This document shows positions 27,418 to 37,357 of a stretch of DNA of 64,000 nucleotides, one piece after another (the first letter of the stretch is position 1; each line of letters starts with the position of its first letter). Origin of the DNA: Riemerella columbipharyngis (GTDB taxonomy: Bacteria; Bacteroidota; Bacteroidia; Flavobacteriales; Weeksellaceae); the NCBI RefSeq assembly GCF_900101995.1, contig NZ_FNAS01000002.1:1-64000 (forward strand), written 5' to 3'. A model generated the notes under the pieces. The model saw only the letters and a program-made list of their open reading frames with translations, did not search any database and was not told the origin of the DNA. A program made the translations under genes and the position numbers.

Positions 27418-28635
27418 ATGAAAAGAAAATTAGTAATATTTGGAGTGTTTGCAGTAGTTATACTTGTTCCTGTATTTATGTTTGGACAAAATCATTCTGA
27501 CTCAGCAAATACGCTTAAATTTCTTCAAGGTGATGGAGCTATAGAGAAATGGTTCATCGAAATATTTGACAAATTACAAGTTAAAATAAATGACCAAGCA
27601 AGTGCTGCAAGTTTAGTAGGAAGAGCTATTGGAAGTTTAGGTATGTTAATGTATATGGGATATTTAGGCTGGAGAATGCAAGAGGGAATGGATGCGTGGA
27701 GTGTAACACCAATGATTAAACCTATAATAGTAGGTATGATACTAATAAATTGGGTTCCATTTACAAGAATGTTACAAGCTCCATTTGAGGCATTAGGAAA
27801 TCCAACGAAAGCATCTTTCAAAGAGGTACAAAAAGATGCAGAAGATTTGAGGGCTAAAAAGTTTGAACTTCAGAATAAAATTATTGATTTTATTATTGAA
27901 GAAAAAGTGAAAGATAATTTAGCGAAAAAAAAATTAGAAAATGACAAAGATTTGATCAATCTTGGAATAGATGATAAATTCAATGAAATAATGATACCTA
28001 TTGAAAAATGGTCTTTAAGTATTCAATTTAGACTTCAGAAATTAGTTGCTAGTATCATAGAATTTTTAGGTCTTGCAATTCTTAGAATTTGCATCTATTT
28101 GATTTTCTTTATTCAAAAAATATGGGTTTTTGTACTCATTGTATTAGGTCCTTTTGCTATTGGAATTTCACTCATTCCAGGGTTTGAAAGCTCAATGAAT
28201 AATTGGATAGCAAAATTTATTAATATAAATCTATACACATTTATCGCTTATACAATAATGAATATAGGTCAAGAGCTGATTCTTGCGGGATATCATATGC
28301 AAATCGACAGACTAAATCAAATTGTAAACGATTCAGGTACGATAGACAAAGCTATGGCTTACTTATTTATTTCTAAAGACGGATTAATATATGATGAGTT
28401 ATTTCCTATTGTAGCTTATTTAATAACAGCTATAGGAATATTGATGACACCAACGATAGCGGATACGATAGTTAGTGCAGGAGGTGCTGGAATAATGAGT
28501 AAGGCAAAAAGTGCAGCAACTACTGTACAGTCAAAAGCAAAAGGTGCAGCATCTGGAATTGCTAAAGGGGGTAGAATGATTGGGAATGTTGCAACAAATG
28601 TTGGAGGTAAATTAATGGGAATGATAAAAAAATAA
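27418..28635 (+). CDS. traJ: conjugal transfer protein TraJ (VirB6-like)
   Basis: A 405-residue polytopic membrane protein. The signal-like N-terminus is followed by hydrophobic helices near residues 60-80, 95-115, 215-260, 265-290 and 335-360, then an Ala/Gly/Lys-rich C-terminal tail. Size, topology and place before traK match Bacteroidota TraJ, the VirB6-like channel component. Confidence 0.85.
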   Translation: MKRKLVIFGVFAVVILVPVFMFGQNHSDSANTLKFLQGDGAIEKWFIEIFDKLQVKINDQASAASLVGRAIGSLGMLMYMGYLGWRMQEGMDAWSVTPMIKPIIVGMILINWVPFTRMLQAPFEALGNPTKASFKEVQKDAEDLRAKKFELQNKIIDFIIEEKVKDNLAKKKLENDKDLINLGIDDKFNEIMIPIEKWSLSIQFRLQKLVASIIEFLGLAILRICIYLIFFIQKIWVFVLIVLGPFAIGISLIPGFESSMNNWIAKFININLYTFIAYTIMNIGQELILAGYHMQIDRLNQIVNDSGTIDKAMAYLFISKDGLIYDELFPIVAYLITAIGILMTPTIADTIVSAGGAGIMSKAKSAATTVQSKAKGAASGIAKGGRMIGNVATNVGGKLMGMIKK

Positions 28636-28638
28636 AAT

Positions 28639-29253
28639 ATGTTAGTAAAATCAATAGAAAAGAAAATAAAAATCAATAAAGCAATAGCTATAGCAACCAT
28701 CATAGCAGCATTGATAATGGTAATTTCGGCATTTGTTTTTTCTTACAGATTAATAGAAAACTCCCGAAAATCTATATATATATTGGACAATGGAGTTCCT
28801 GTGTTAGTGAAACAAACAGATTTAAGTCTTAATAGACCCGTAGAATACAAAGCTCAAATTGAGTTATTTCATCGTTTGTTTTTCACTCTTGCACCTGATG
28901 ACAGTTACATTAAGGATAATATAGAGAAATCGTTATACCTAATAGATGACACAGGAAAACGAGAATACAATAATTTGAAAGAAAAAGGTTTTTACAATCA
29001 AGTTATTTCTTCTAATAGTATGGTTTCTATCCAAACTGATTCTATAAAACTAAATCTTCAAGAAATGAAATTCACTTATTATGGAAAAGAAGTTATCAAT
29101 AGAAGATCCCAATTGTTAATTAGAAAATTAATTAGTGAAGGTTATCTGAAAGATATTCAAAGAACTCCAAATAATGCACACGGAGTATTGATTGAAAACT
29201 GGAGAATACTAAATAATGAACAAATATCAAGTCAAGAAAGATATGGATTATAA
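28639..29253 (+). CDS. traK: conjugal transfer protein TraK (VirB8-like)
   Basis: A 204-residue bitopic protein: a cytoplasmic start, one transmembrane helix (about residues 16-36) and a periplasmic domain with the TraK pattern VEYKAQIELFHRLFFTLAPDD. VirB8-like proteins nucleate the T4SS core. It starts 3 bases after traJ. Confidence 0.88.
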   Translation: MLVKSIEKKIKINKAIAIATIIAALIMVISAFVFSYRLIENSRKSIYILDNGVPVLVKQTDLSLNRPVEYKAQIELFHRLFFTLAPDDSYIKDNIEKSLYLIDDTGKREYNNLKEKGFYNQVISSNSMVSIQTDSIKLNLQEMKFTYYGKEVINRRSQLLIRKLISEGYLKDIQRTPNNAHGVLIENWRILNNEQISSQERYGL

Positions 29254-29620
29254 CAACGAAAAAGAAACAGAAAAAAAAGGGATAAAAGAAAGAGTTATTA
29301 ATAAACTTAATGAAAATCCCAAAAAGTTTTTCAAAATATCATTTATAATACTATGCGTATTAAGTATGATTTCAATAACAAAAGATTTACTGATTCCTAA
29401 TAAGGAACAAAAAAATGGGATTACACTTCCATTAATGTATAACAGTAGTAGTGATAATGAAATGAAAAAATCATTCAAGGATTTTGAAAACAGCAAACAA
29501 GCCAATGAAATAATAGAAGAGCTCAAGTTTCTGAAAGAAAAAAGAAAAGCAGGGGCGTTCACTAAGGAAGATAGTCTGAGAGTGGATTATTTAATATCTC
29601 AACTAAAAAACATTAAATAA
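29243..29620 (+). CDS. traL: TraL-like small membrane protein
   Basis: About 125 residues with one transmembrane helix (FKISFIILCVLSMISI) and a charged periplasmic part. The start is uncertain: ATG 29216 overlaps traK by 38 bases, ATG 29243 by 11; I chose the latter. Assigned TraL from position between traK and traM; the sequence itself is not diagnostic. Confidence 0.6.
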   Translation: MDYNNEKETEKKGIKERVINKLNENPKKFFKISFIILCVLSMISITKDLLIPNKEQKNGITLPLMYNSSSDNEMKKSFKDFENSKQANEIIEELKFLKEKRKAGAFTKEDSLRVDYLISQLKNIK

Positions 29621-29621
29621 G

Positions 29622-30878
29622 ATGAAAATAAAGAATATAGATTTTAAGCAAAAGAAGTATATCTATCCATTAATTGCATTTCCTTTCATTCTTTTTTTGG
29701 GGTATCAGTTTATTGATTTATTTGATGGAAACAAAAAAGAAAAAAATGAAATAAGTCAAGAAGTGAAAACTTCGCTTGGGGATGTTCCCGATACAATTAT
29801 GACTAAAAATAATGCTTATGACAAGTTTTATAGGAATGGCGATACAAGGACAATGATTGATGGGTTGGACAAAATGAAAGACAGTACAAATGTATATACA
29901 GACAACCTTACTGAAACTCAAAAGAGAATGATAGATTCATTAGCTCAGTTAAGAAGAATAAAAGAAAGAAGTCGAGATGATGAATATAACAACCAAGAAG
30001 AGGACAGCAGCAGTAAAATCCGAAAAAGGAATAGAGAGAGATACAATAGCAATAATGACGATGATGAAGATTTCAAAAACTCGGAAAGGATTATAAAAAT
30101 GCTTAATGGGAATGGGGATAGTAATAATGATAGAAATGAAATGAAAAAAGAAAATCTATCCAATTCTAATAATGAAGAAAAAGAAGAGGACCCAATTAAA
30201 ATGATGAGACAGCAAATGCTTATGATGGATTCACTTGAAAAATCAAGAGATCCTGAATACCAAGCCAAGTTAGTAGCAGAGCAAAGATTGAAGGATAATA
30301 AGGAGAAAATGAAAAAGTTTTTGACTTCTACTTATGGAGTAAATAAAAATCCAAATAAAGGGATTTTCAACGACATAAAGGTTCATACTGAGAATAAAAT
30401 GATTAAAGCCGTGATAGACGAAAATACAAAATCATATTTGGGCAGCAGAATTAGACTAAGATTATTAGAAGATATATATGTTAAAGGCATTAAAATTCCA
30501 AAAGGAACGACATTATACAGTTTAATTTCCGGATTCAAATTACAAAGAGTAGAGCTTAGTGTTGTTGCTATATTAGATAACGGAGAAATTCTACCTGTAA
30601 ATCTTAGCGTGTATGATATTGATGGTATGAAAGGACTATATGTTCCAAATAGCATTTTTCGAGAAATGTTAAGACAATTGGGAAGTAATACCATTCAAGG
30701 AGGCACACCATTGGAAAACGGTGGGCAGTCATTTTATAAAAGCCTATTGAGCAATGTGTTTTCTTCTGCATCTCAAACTATTTCTAACATTATCAGAAGC
30801 AATAAGGTAAGATTGAAATATAACACATATATCTATTTAATAGATGAAAAAGAACTTGAAAGTAAAAATAATAAATAA
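29622..30878 (+). CDS. traM: conjugal transfer protein TraM (VirB10-like)
   Basis: A 418-residue protein: an N-terminal transmembrane helix (YPLIAFPFILFLGYQFI), a long low-complexity Asn/Asp/Glu/Lys linker (about residues 50-230) and a conserved C-terminal domain (IRLRLLEDIYVKGIKIPKGT, VYDIDGMKGLYVP) that spans the cell envelope in this family. Confidence 0.9.
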   Translation: MKIKNIDFKQKKYIYPLIAFPFILFLGYQFIDLFDGNKKEKNEISQEVKTSLGDVPDTIMTKNNAYDKFYRNGDTRTMIDGLDKMKDSTNVYTDNLTETQKRMIDSLAQLRRIKERSRDDEYNNQEEDSSSKIRKRNRERYNSNNDDDEDFKNSERIIKMLNGNGDSNNDRNEMKKENLSNSNNEEKEEDPIKMMRQQMLMMDSLEKSRDPEYQAKLVAEQRLKDNKEKMKKFLTSTYGVNKNPNKGIFNDIKVHTENKMIKAVIDENTKSYLGSRIRLRLLEDIYVKGIKIPKGTTLYSLISGFKLQRVELSVVAILDNGEILPVNLSVYDIDGMKGLYVPNSIFREMLRQLGSNTIQGGTPLENGGQSFYKSLLSNVFSSASQTISNIIRSNKVRLKYNTYIYLIDEKELESKNNK

Positions 30879-30888
30879 CTCAAAGAAT

Positions 30889-31782
30889 ATGGAAAGAATA
30901 AGAAAAACATTAGCATTAATTATTGTAATGATAACTGTATTAGTTAATGCTCAGAGTGGGAAAAAAGTAACTAATATAGAGACTTTGCCAGCAGTCTATA
31001 TGACAGAAGATGTTAATCTCCATTTTATTTCGCCTGAACCTATACAGTTTGTCGATATTTCTACTAATAAACTTGTTGGAGATTTACCAACAGATAACAT
31101 TGCAAGAATTAAAATTTTTAATAGCAAAAGTGAGGTTTCGGATACCTTGAATTTAAAATCAAATTCATCGAAAATTAATAAATATAAGTTTAGCAATGGG
31201 CAATTATTAGGAGTGATAACAGTTGTTGGACAATCTTTTATGGCTCAATATAAGGCTATATACAAGAAAAACAAGTATAATATAACTACGAATATAGAAG
31301 TTCAGCCTGATGATATGCAACCACTAGAATTTCCAAAAGAAACTTTTAGTAATAAAGAACTGACGAACTTTGCTATGAGAATTTTTGAATTGAAAGACAA
31401 AAAACAGATTCGGAGTGTTAAAGACTTAAAACTAAATTTATCACTCAATCACATTTATGTAATTGATGACTACATTTTTCTCGATTTATCAATAGAAAAT
31501 TCATCAAATCTTAGTTACGATATCAATCAATTGAAATTTACAATTGATGATAAAAAGATATACAAAGCTACAAATAGCCAGACAATTGAGCTGAAACCAA
31601 TATTTAGATTATTCGGAATGAATAGTTTCAAGAAAAAATATCATAACATATTTGTTTTTAGAAAATTCACTTTTCCAAATAGTAAGGTATTAAAAATTAG
31701 AATTGCTGAAGACCCTATTTCGGGTAGAACAATAGAATTAAAGGTTAAATACAAAGACATTTTAGAAGCAGATACTATATAA
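30889..31782 (+). CDS. traN: conjugal transfer protein TraN (DUF4138, VirB9-like)
   Basis: About 297 residues with a signal peptide ending at VLVNAQ, then beta-rich sequence with YMTEDVNLHFISPEPIQFVDIS, typical of TraN. The open frame extends 15 codons further left into the end of traM; ATG 30889 is chosen because it gives a proper signal peptide and a 10-base gap. It forms the outer ring with TraM. Confidence 0.88.
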   Translation: MERIRKTLALIIVMITVLVNAQSGKKVTNIETLPAVYMTEDVNLHFISPEPIQFVDISTNKLVGDLPTDNIARIKIFNSKSEVSDTLNLKSNSSKINKYKFSNGQLLGVITVVGQSFMAQYKAIYKKNKYNITTNIEVQPDDMQPLEFPKETFSNKELTNFAMRIFELKDKKQIRSVKDLKLNLSLNHIYVIDDYIFLDLSIENSSNLSYDINQLKFTIDDKKIYKATNSQTIELKPIFRLFGMNSFKKKYHNIFVFRKFTFPNSKVLKIRIAEDPISGRTIELKVKYKDILEADTI

Positions 31783-31791
31783 AAGACAGGA

Positions 31792-33777
31792 ATGATACAA
31801 GAACAACAACATCAAATAAAATTATATGGGCTTTTTCAAAAATTAGTCTATGGCACTGTAGTTTTAGATTGTTTGATTCTTTTTTATGGGAAAGCAGATA
31901 TTAAATTTCTTTCAAATTTATTGCAAGGATTTTCTAAAATGGGCTTTTTTTATCCGCCGTTTAATGCCAAAATTTTTACTCTGATATTAATTGCTATAGT
32001 AGCAACAGGAACTAAAGCACAAAAGAAAAAAGACTTAAATGTTGTGAAAGAAATTGTTATTCCTATAATTATTGGTGTAGGGATGATGATGTTTTCATTA
32101 CTCTTTACTTCCGAAGCTGGAAATCCTAATCTACCTGTAGCAATTAAAGGACTTAATCTCTATCAAATTATCTATGGGATATTATCCTTAGCGGGAGCTT
32201 TAATAGCTCAAATAGGAGCAGATAATATATCAAAACATATGAAAACAAAGATGGGGAAAGATAGATTTAATACCGAAGAGGAATCTTTCGAGCAAAATCG
32301 AGAATTGATTGAAACTGATACATCTATTAATCTCCCATATCTTTTTAGATATCAAAAGAAAACTAATAAAGGTTGGATAAATATCGATCCTTTTAGAGGT
32401 ACTGTGGTCATTGGAGTGCCGGGAAGTGGTAAATCTTTTGGCGTAATAAATCCTGCGATACGCCAAATGGTAAGTAAAGGGTTTTCTATATGTCTGTATG
32501 ATTTTAAGTTTCCGGATTTAACTAAAATCGCCTACTATCATTATCTAATTAAGAAACAAACAGACAAAGAGTATAAACATAATTTTGTGGTTATTAATCT
32601 AAATGAAGTTGAGAAGTCTAAAAGAGTAAATCCTTTCAACAAGAAATATATTACCACTTTGGCGGAGGCTCAAGAAATGGCAGAAGCTATGGTGTCAGCC
32701 TTACAAAAAGGAGGATCTTCAGCCGGAGGTAGTTCAGAACAATTTTTCACCCAATCTGCAATCAATTTCTTTTCCTGTGTAGTCTACTTCTTTGCCACTT
32801 ACGAAAATGGTAAATATTCGGATTTACCTCATATTCTATCATTTATGAATAAAAGTTATCAAGAAATTTTTGATACTCTTTTTGCTCACGAGGAGTTGGA
32901 GTCCTTATTGTCTCCATTTAAATCTGCATATGAAAATCAAGCTTTCGACCAATTAGAAGGACAGGTAGGTACTTTGAAAATATTTATGTCTAGATTAGCT
33001 ACCAAAGAATCCTTTTGGGTGTTTTCGGGAGACGAAGTAGAATTAAAAATTACAGATAGAGAAAATCCCTCAATTTTAGTATTAGCTTCTGATCCTAACA
33101 CACAAGATATTAATTCAGCTTTATATTCTTCCGTTCTTAACCGTATATTGAAAGTTATAAATTCTGATGGAAACTTACCCGGTGCTATTATCGCAGACGA
33201 GTTCCCTACAATTTATATTCACAAAATCGACAATGTGGTAGCTACTGCAAGAAGTAAGAAGATAGCCGTATTATTAGGTTTGCAAGAACTCCCACAGCTA
33301 AGACAGTTTTATAAAAAAGAAGTGGCGGATACCATTACTGCCATTACCGGGAATATCTTATCAGGAGCTGTGAGGGACAAGAATACATTAGATTGGTTGG
33401 AAAAACTATTTGGCAAAATAAAACAGAAAAGTTATTCTCAATCTATTTCCCAGCAGGGTACTTCCACTAGTATATCTGAAAAAATGGATTTTCTTATTCC
33501 AGCAGGAAAAATCTCAACGCTTCAAACAGGAGAAATGGTGGGGATGATAGCAAAAGGAAAGAATAATGAAGAGGAGGAATATAAAACATCCGCTATAAGT
33601 GGGAAAATTAATTTAGATATGAATGCTATCAAACAAGAAGAACAGAACTATGTAGAAATGCCCAATTATTATTCCTTCATTGATAAATCCGGAGCGGACA
33701 AAAAGAATGAGGTTCTGATGACCAACTTCAGAAAGATAAATAAAGAGGTGGATATAATTGTAAATGGTAAGCTATGA
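31792..33777 (+). CDS. type IV coupling protein (VirD4/MobC type)
   Basis: A 661-residue inner-membrane ATPase that delivers the relaxosome to the T4SS. Four hydrophobic helices lie in the first 145 residues; Walker A VIGVPGSGKSFGVINPA is near residue 205, IIADEFPTIYI near 470 is Walker B. Called MobC or TraG-like T4CP in Bacteroidota elements. It ends in ATGA, coupled to the peptidase gene. Confidence 0.9.
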   Translation: MIQEQQHQIKLYGLFQKLVYGTVVLDCLILFYGKADIKFLSNLLQGFSKMGFFYPPFNAKIFTLILIAIVATGTKAQKKKDLNVVKEIVIPIIIGVGMMMFSLLFTSEAGNPNLPVAIKGLNLYQIIYGILSLAGALIAQIGADNISKHMKTKMGKDRFNTEEESFEQNRELIETDTSINLPYLFRYQKKTNKGWINIDPFRGTVVIGVPGSGKSFGVINPAIRQMVSKGFSICLYDFKFPDLTKIAYYHYLIKKQTDKEYKHNFVVINLNEVEKSKRVNPFNKKYITTLAEAQEMAEAMVSALQKGGSSAGGSSEQFFTQSAINFFSCVVYFFATYENGKYSDLPHILSFMNKSYQEIFDTLFAHEELESLLSPFKSAYENQAFDQLEGQVGTLKIFMSRLATKESFWVFSGDEVELKITDRENPSILVLASDPNTQDINSALYSSVLNRILKVINSDGNLPGAIIADEFPTIYIHKIDNVVATARSKKIAVLLGLQELPQLRQFYKKEVADTITAITGNILSGAVRDKNTLDWLEKLFGKIKQKSYSQSISQQGTSTSISEKMDFLIPAGKISTLQTGEMVGMIAKGKNNEEEEYKTSAISGKINLDMNAIKQEEQNYVEMPNYYSFIDKSGADKKNEVLMTNFRKINKEVDIIVNGKL

Positions 33778-34571
33778 AAATAAAAATAATATTTACAATA
33801 GGACTATTATGTGGGTTCTTGCAAGTAAATTCACAACAATTCAATACTCTATTTGCTACAAAATTAAAAGATAGAGAAGTTAAAAATGTTATTGATACTA
33901 ATGCGGTATCAAATAAAAAAGAAAACTTTCTATTAAAACTATTCTCTAAAAAAAGAAATAAAGAAAAGAAAAATACTGAAACAAAGAATAAAAACGAGAA
34001 AAACGAAATTATAGATTCATTGAAAACTCTATTTAAGGAGTACAATGAAAATATTCTCAAGAAAGTATTTATAGAAAAATATAAAGAAATAGAAAATAGA
34101 AAAAATAAATCATCTAATAACCAAGAAAAAGATTCAAGCCCAAGAATACATATGCCTATTGGAGATGAATTGGTCGTGACATCGAAATATGGAATGAGAT
34201 TTCATCCTATTGAAAGAAAATGGAAATTACATAACGGGGTTGATTTGAAAGCTAATTTTCAAAATGTATATGCCGTCCTGAATGGTTTTGTGACAAAAGC
34301 AGGTTGGGATACTAAAGGTGGTGGAAATTACATCGTAATAAACCACCCTATGGGATTTCAAACGGAATACCTGCATTTGTCTAAAGTTTATTACAAAGTA
34401 GGAGAACTGGTAAAATCCGGATATGTAATAGGTAAAAGCGGAATGAGTGGAGAAGCTACCGGACCACATCTACATTTTGCCGTTAAAGAATATGGGAAGT
34501 TTATCAACCCCGTTAAATTCCTAAAAGAACTAATTAAAGCTAACAATTTAATATCTAAAAATAATGAATAA
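33774..34571 (+). CDS. M23 (LytM) peptidase
   Basis: A 265-residue exported protein: signal peptide ending at QVNSQQ, a charged linker, then a zinc endopeptidase domain with HNGVD (HxxxD), a glycine-rich core and GPHLHF (HxH). All metal ligands are present. It probably opens peptidoglycan for assembly of the conjugation apparatus, replacing the lytic transglycosylase of other T4SS. Confidence 0.88.
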   Translation: MKIKIIFTIGLLCGFLQVNSQQFNTLFATKLKDREVKNVIDTNAVSNKKENFLLKLFSKKRNKEKKNTETKNKNEKNEIIDSLKTLFKEYNENILKKVFIEKYKEIENRKNKSSNNQEKDSSPRIHMPIGDELVVTSKYGMRFHPIERKWKLHNGVDLKANFQNVYAVLNGFVTKAGWDTKGGGNYIVINHPMGFQTEYLHLSKVYYKVGELVKSGYVIGKSGMSGEATGPHLHFAVKEYGKFINPVKFLKELIKANNLISKNNE

Positions 34572-35430
34572 AAGCACATTACCCACAGAAGATTTAAAAA
34601 GGTTCGGAATTATGAATAATGACGGATCATTTAATAAAAAGTTGAAGGAAACCGATTTAGAAAAATTTCTAAACGGATATGTTATGATTGCCGAAAATAA
34701 GGATAAAAGACTGATTTTTCAGTTGAAAGAAAATAACACAAAATTGGAATATTCCGCTTTTCAATTTGAGAAAAGTTTAGAAGACATTATGGAGAAAAGC
34801 AGACAAGAAATCCAATATGCAAAGAGTGAAAAACTTACTGATGTAAATGTAGGGGATGTATTCATCTTTAAGGATGTTCCCGAAGAGAAAAATATAGTTA
34901 CAGAAATTTTAAACGATAAAAATGAAAACATCATAGGCGTAAAATATAAAAGGGAAAATGGGAATGAGGAAATTATAATGAAATCATACTTAGATGAAAA
35001 TTGTAAGAATCAGAGCAACTCTCATAGTATCCACGCCTTTGTTTATGACAAGAAGAACAATGAAATCAAAGAGTATGATATTCTGCAACATAAAGAGTTA
35101 CTAAAAGAAGAGATTATAAAGTCAAAAGACCAAAAGGAACTAAACAAGTATAAAAACGAATTACTCAAATTGAAAGGATTTCTTCAAGACAAATATGAGA
35201 AATATCCTGAGATTGGGAAACAAATAGAAGAAAACATCAATATAATAAGTAACGAGATTAGTTCTATTGATGGCTTATCTGTAGACTCCGATATCCAATG
35301 GAAACAAGAAAAGTCAGACATTGAATTAGATGTGAATGACCAAGACTTATACCAAGATGCCAACAGGATGAAAGAAAAGCAAGAACAGGAACAAGAGCAG
35401 GAAAGAAAGAGGGGATTTAGAAGATATTAA
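34564..35430 (+). CDS. DUF4099/DUF3945-like ICE protein
   Basis: A 288-residue cytosolic protein with an N-terminus (LPTEDLKRFGIMNNDGSFNKKLKETDLEKFLNG) like DUF4099 and a DUF3945-like middle, common accessory proteins in Bacteroidota conjugative elements. Ends in a Gln/Glu run followed by RKRGFRRY, nearly the same ending as the 2226-residue protein at 39482. Function unknown. Confidence 0.65.
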   Translation: MNKSTLPTEDLKRFGIMNNDGSFNKKLKETDLEKFLNGYVMIAENKDKRLIFQLKENNTKLEYSAFQFEKSLEDIMEKSRQEIQYAKSEKLTDVNVGDVFIFKDVPEEKNIVTEILNDKNENIIGVKYKRENGNEEIIMKSYLDENCKNQSNSHSIHAFVYDKKNNEIKEYDILQHKELLKEEIIKSKDQKELNKYKNELLKLKGFLQDKYEKYPEIGKQIEENINIISNEISSIDGLSVDSDIQWKQEKSDIELDVNDQDLYQDANRMKEKQEQEQEQERKRGFRRY

Positions 35431-35481
35431 TACTTAATATATATAAATATGAAATAGAACAAAAACAATCAAAACAAAACA

Positions 35482-36231
35482 ATGGAAAAAGAATTTAACC
35501 AACAAGAGTATCTCGAAAACAAAATTAAATATTTAGGTTTTGGAGAAAGTGAAAAAATCAAAAATGATTTGAAAAAGGGAATAGAATCAGGAGATGATAA
35601 GTTTTCTATCGAAACTTCTTACCCAAAAGAAAAATTATTAAAGGGAAATGAAGCTGTATTCAATCTTAATTTTTCTAAATCAGAAAAGGGAGGGGTATTC
35701 CTAAATTCCTTTAATGCAGTACTACGAAATGAAAAAAAAGAGGATAGAAGTCATAGCTTTAAGGCTAATGGAACTATAACGGCTAAAGAAGCTGTTAATC
35801 TTTTAGAAGGACGAGCTGTTAAGACTGAGTTGGAAAATAAAGAAGGACAAAAACAAGAGGTCTTCGTTAGATTAAATTTAAAGGAAAAAAATGAGTACGG
35901 GAATTATAAGACAGAATACTACCATAAAAATTATGGTATAGATGTCGATAAAATAATGGAAAAATCAAAACTCGTATTCAAAGATGATGCAGAAAAAGAA
36001 AATATTAAACACCATTTAGAAAAAGGAAATATCACAAACATTTCTTTTAAGGATGAGAAAAATCAATTACAAGAAGGAAAGGCTTATTTGAATGTTCAAT
36101 ATAAGATGCTTAATATGTATGATAAAAATCTTAACCGAATTAATACTAACAAGCCCTTGAAAGACTTGGAAATTGATCAAGAGAAAGAAAAATCTAAAGT
36201 AGTGCAGCAATCAATATCCAGAGGTATATAA
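35482..36231 (+). CDS. DUF3945-like ICE protein
   Basis: A 249-residue soluble, highly charged protein. The stretch PKEKLLKGNEAVFNLNFSKSEKGGVFLNSFNAVL is reminiscent of DUF3945 modules, present in about two imperfect blocks. No catalytic motif is visible. The function is unknown. Confidence 0.55.
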   Translation: MEKEFNQQEYLENKIKYLGFGESEKIKNDLKKGIESGDDKFSIETSYPKEKLLKGNEAVFNLNFSKSEKGGVFLNSFNAVLRNEKKEDRSHSFKANGTITAKEAVNLLEGRAVKTELENKEGQKQEVFVRLNLKEKNEYGNYKTEYYHKNYGIDVDKIMEKSKLVFKDDAEKENIKHHLEKGNITNISFKDEKNQLQEGKAYLNVQYKMLNMYDKNLNRINTNKPLKDLEIDQEKEKSKVVQQSISRGI

Positions 36232-36244
36232 TTTTTTTCGACAC

Positions 36245-36272
36245 AGAGAGGATGGATAATATCGTCCTCTCT
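36245..36272. terminator. stem-loop between ICE genes
   Basis: AGAGAGGA and TCCTCTCT form a perfect 8-bp stem with a 12-base loop. Only a weak T-rich tail follows, so it may be a partial terminator or an RNA-processing site. Confidence 0.45.
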
Positions 36273-36297
36273 AAATTTTATCAAAAAAGAAAAACAA

Positions 36298-37023
36298 ATG
36301 GAAAAAATAAAGTATGTATTATTTTCTATAATATGTTGTCTCGTTCTTGTATCTTGTAAAAAGAAAATAAAACCATATTCCGGCGGGATTGATATCGTTT
36401 CTAATGTCTATTTTAATCCAAAGAAAAGTCTTGATAGTATGAAAACCTTTATAGTATCAAAGTTGAATTATAAAGGTGATACTATCATTGAGCTCATTCC
36501 TAATATGGAGATACCTGTATTATATGACAGAGTGTTACTACTTAAAGATTCTCTATGCTGGGATTTAGGCGATACGCTAAGTTCAAGAAGCAAAAATATT
36601 AAAGATATAATCTCAAAAACTAAACCTACATATGCTCACGCAAAGGGTATGGGTGCTGTGTATTTGAAAAAAGACTGGATACCTAATTATTTGAATAAAA
36701 TAGATTTGAAAGATACTATTCTTTTTGGAAAAAGGTATAAAAGATTTCAGATAAATTCTCCGCAAAGTTTTTCTATCTATTACATTCATCCTACGGATAC
36801 TATATTGCCTTATCAGTTATATCCAAAAGTAGCAGAACAGTATGGAGGAAGAATAGAGCGAATAGACAGTTATAACAAGGAAAAAAACATATTCATGACG
36901 ATGCAAATTCTCTTAAAAGAAAAGTGGGATAAAGAAGCCAAAGATATTTTTGATTTTAATCAGTTCTTAGAAAAAAAGGAAAGTAGAAATAAAAATTATC
37001 ATAAAGATGAAGAGAAGAAATAA
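36298..37023 (+). CDS. ICE lipoprotein
   Basis: A 241-residue lipoprotein; lipobox LVLVSC at about residue 20, then CKKKIKPYSGG. The rest is a mixed soluble domain with no recognised family. Possible roles include entry exclusion or surface contact; there is no direct evidence for either. It overlaps the next gene by 17 bases. Confidence 0.6.
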   Translation: MEKIKYVLFSIICCLVLVSCKKKIKPYSGGIDIVSNVYFNPKKSLDSMKTFIVSKLNYKGDTIIELIPNMEIPVLYDRVLLLKDSLCWDLGDTLSSRSKNIKDIISKTKPTYAHAKGMGAVYLKKDWIPNYLNKIDLKDTILFGKRYKRFQINSPQSFSIYYIHPTDTILPYQLYPKVAEQYGGRIERIDSYNKEKNIFMTMQILLKEKWDKEAKDIFDFNQFLEKKESRNKNYHKDEEKK

Positions 37024-37345
37024 ATTTGTTCGTGCCAACACCTTAGAAAATGCATTCAAAGTAAGGCTTATACAAATCTATAAAAAATATATTCCAATAA
37101 TAGAAAAGGAAGAAGATAGTTTTGAAATAGAAAGGCAATTTTCAAAAGAATATAAAGAAATTGAAAGGATTTTTGATTTTCCTTCACTTCCGTTTGTTTT
37201 GATCGATAGAGCCTTTACCTCTGTAAACAGCGATACGAGAATTAGCATAGAAAAACCTAAGATATTTTTAGAATTTCTTGAAAATGAAGCTTCTATTTGG
37301 GAGGCTTTATATAAATTTAATAAATACGCACGAGTTAACTTTTAA
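37007..37345 (+). CDS. hypothetical ICE protein
   Basis: A 112-residue soluble helical protein with basic N-terminus and no recognised family. It overlaps the lipoprotein gene and precedes topB by 12 bases, so it belongs to the same transcript. Confidence 0.5.
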   Translation: MKRRNKFVRANTLENAFKVRLIQIYKKYIPIIEKEEDSFEIERQFSKEYKEIERIFDFPSLPFVLIDRAFTSVNSDTRISIEKPKIFLEFLENEASIWEALYKFNKYARVNF

Positions 37346-37357
37346 TCCAAAATAAAT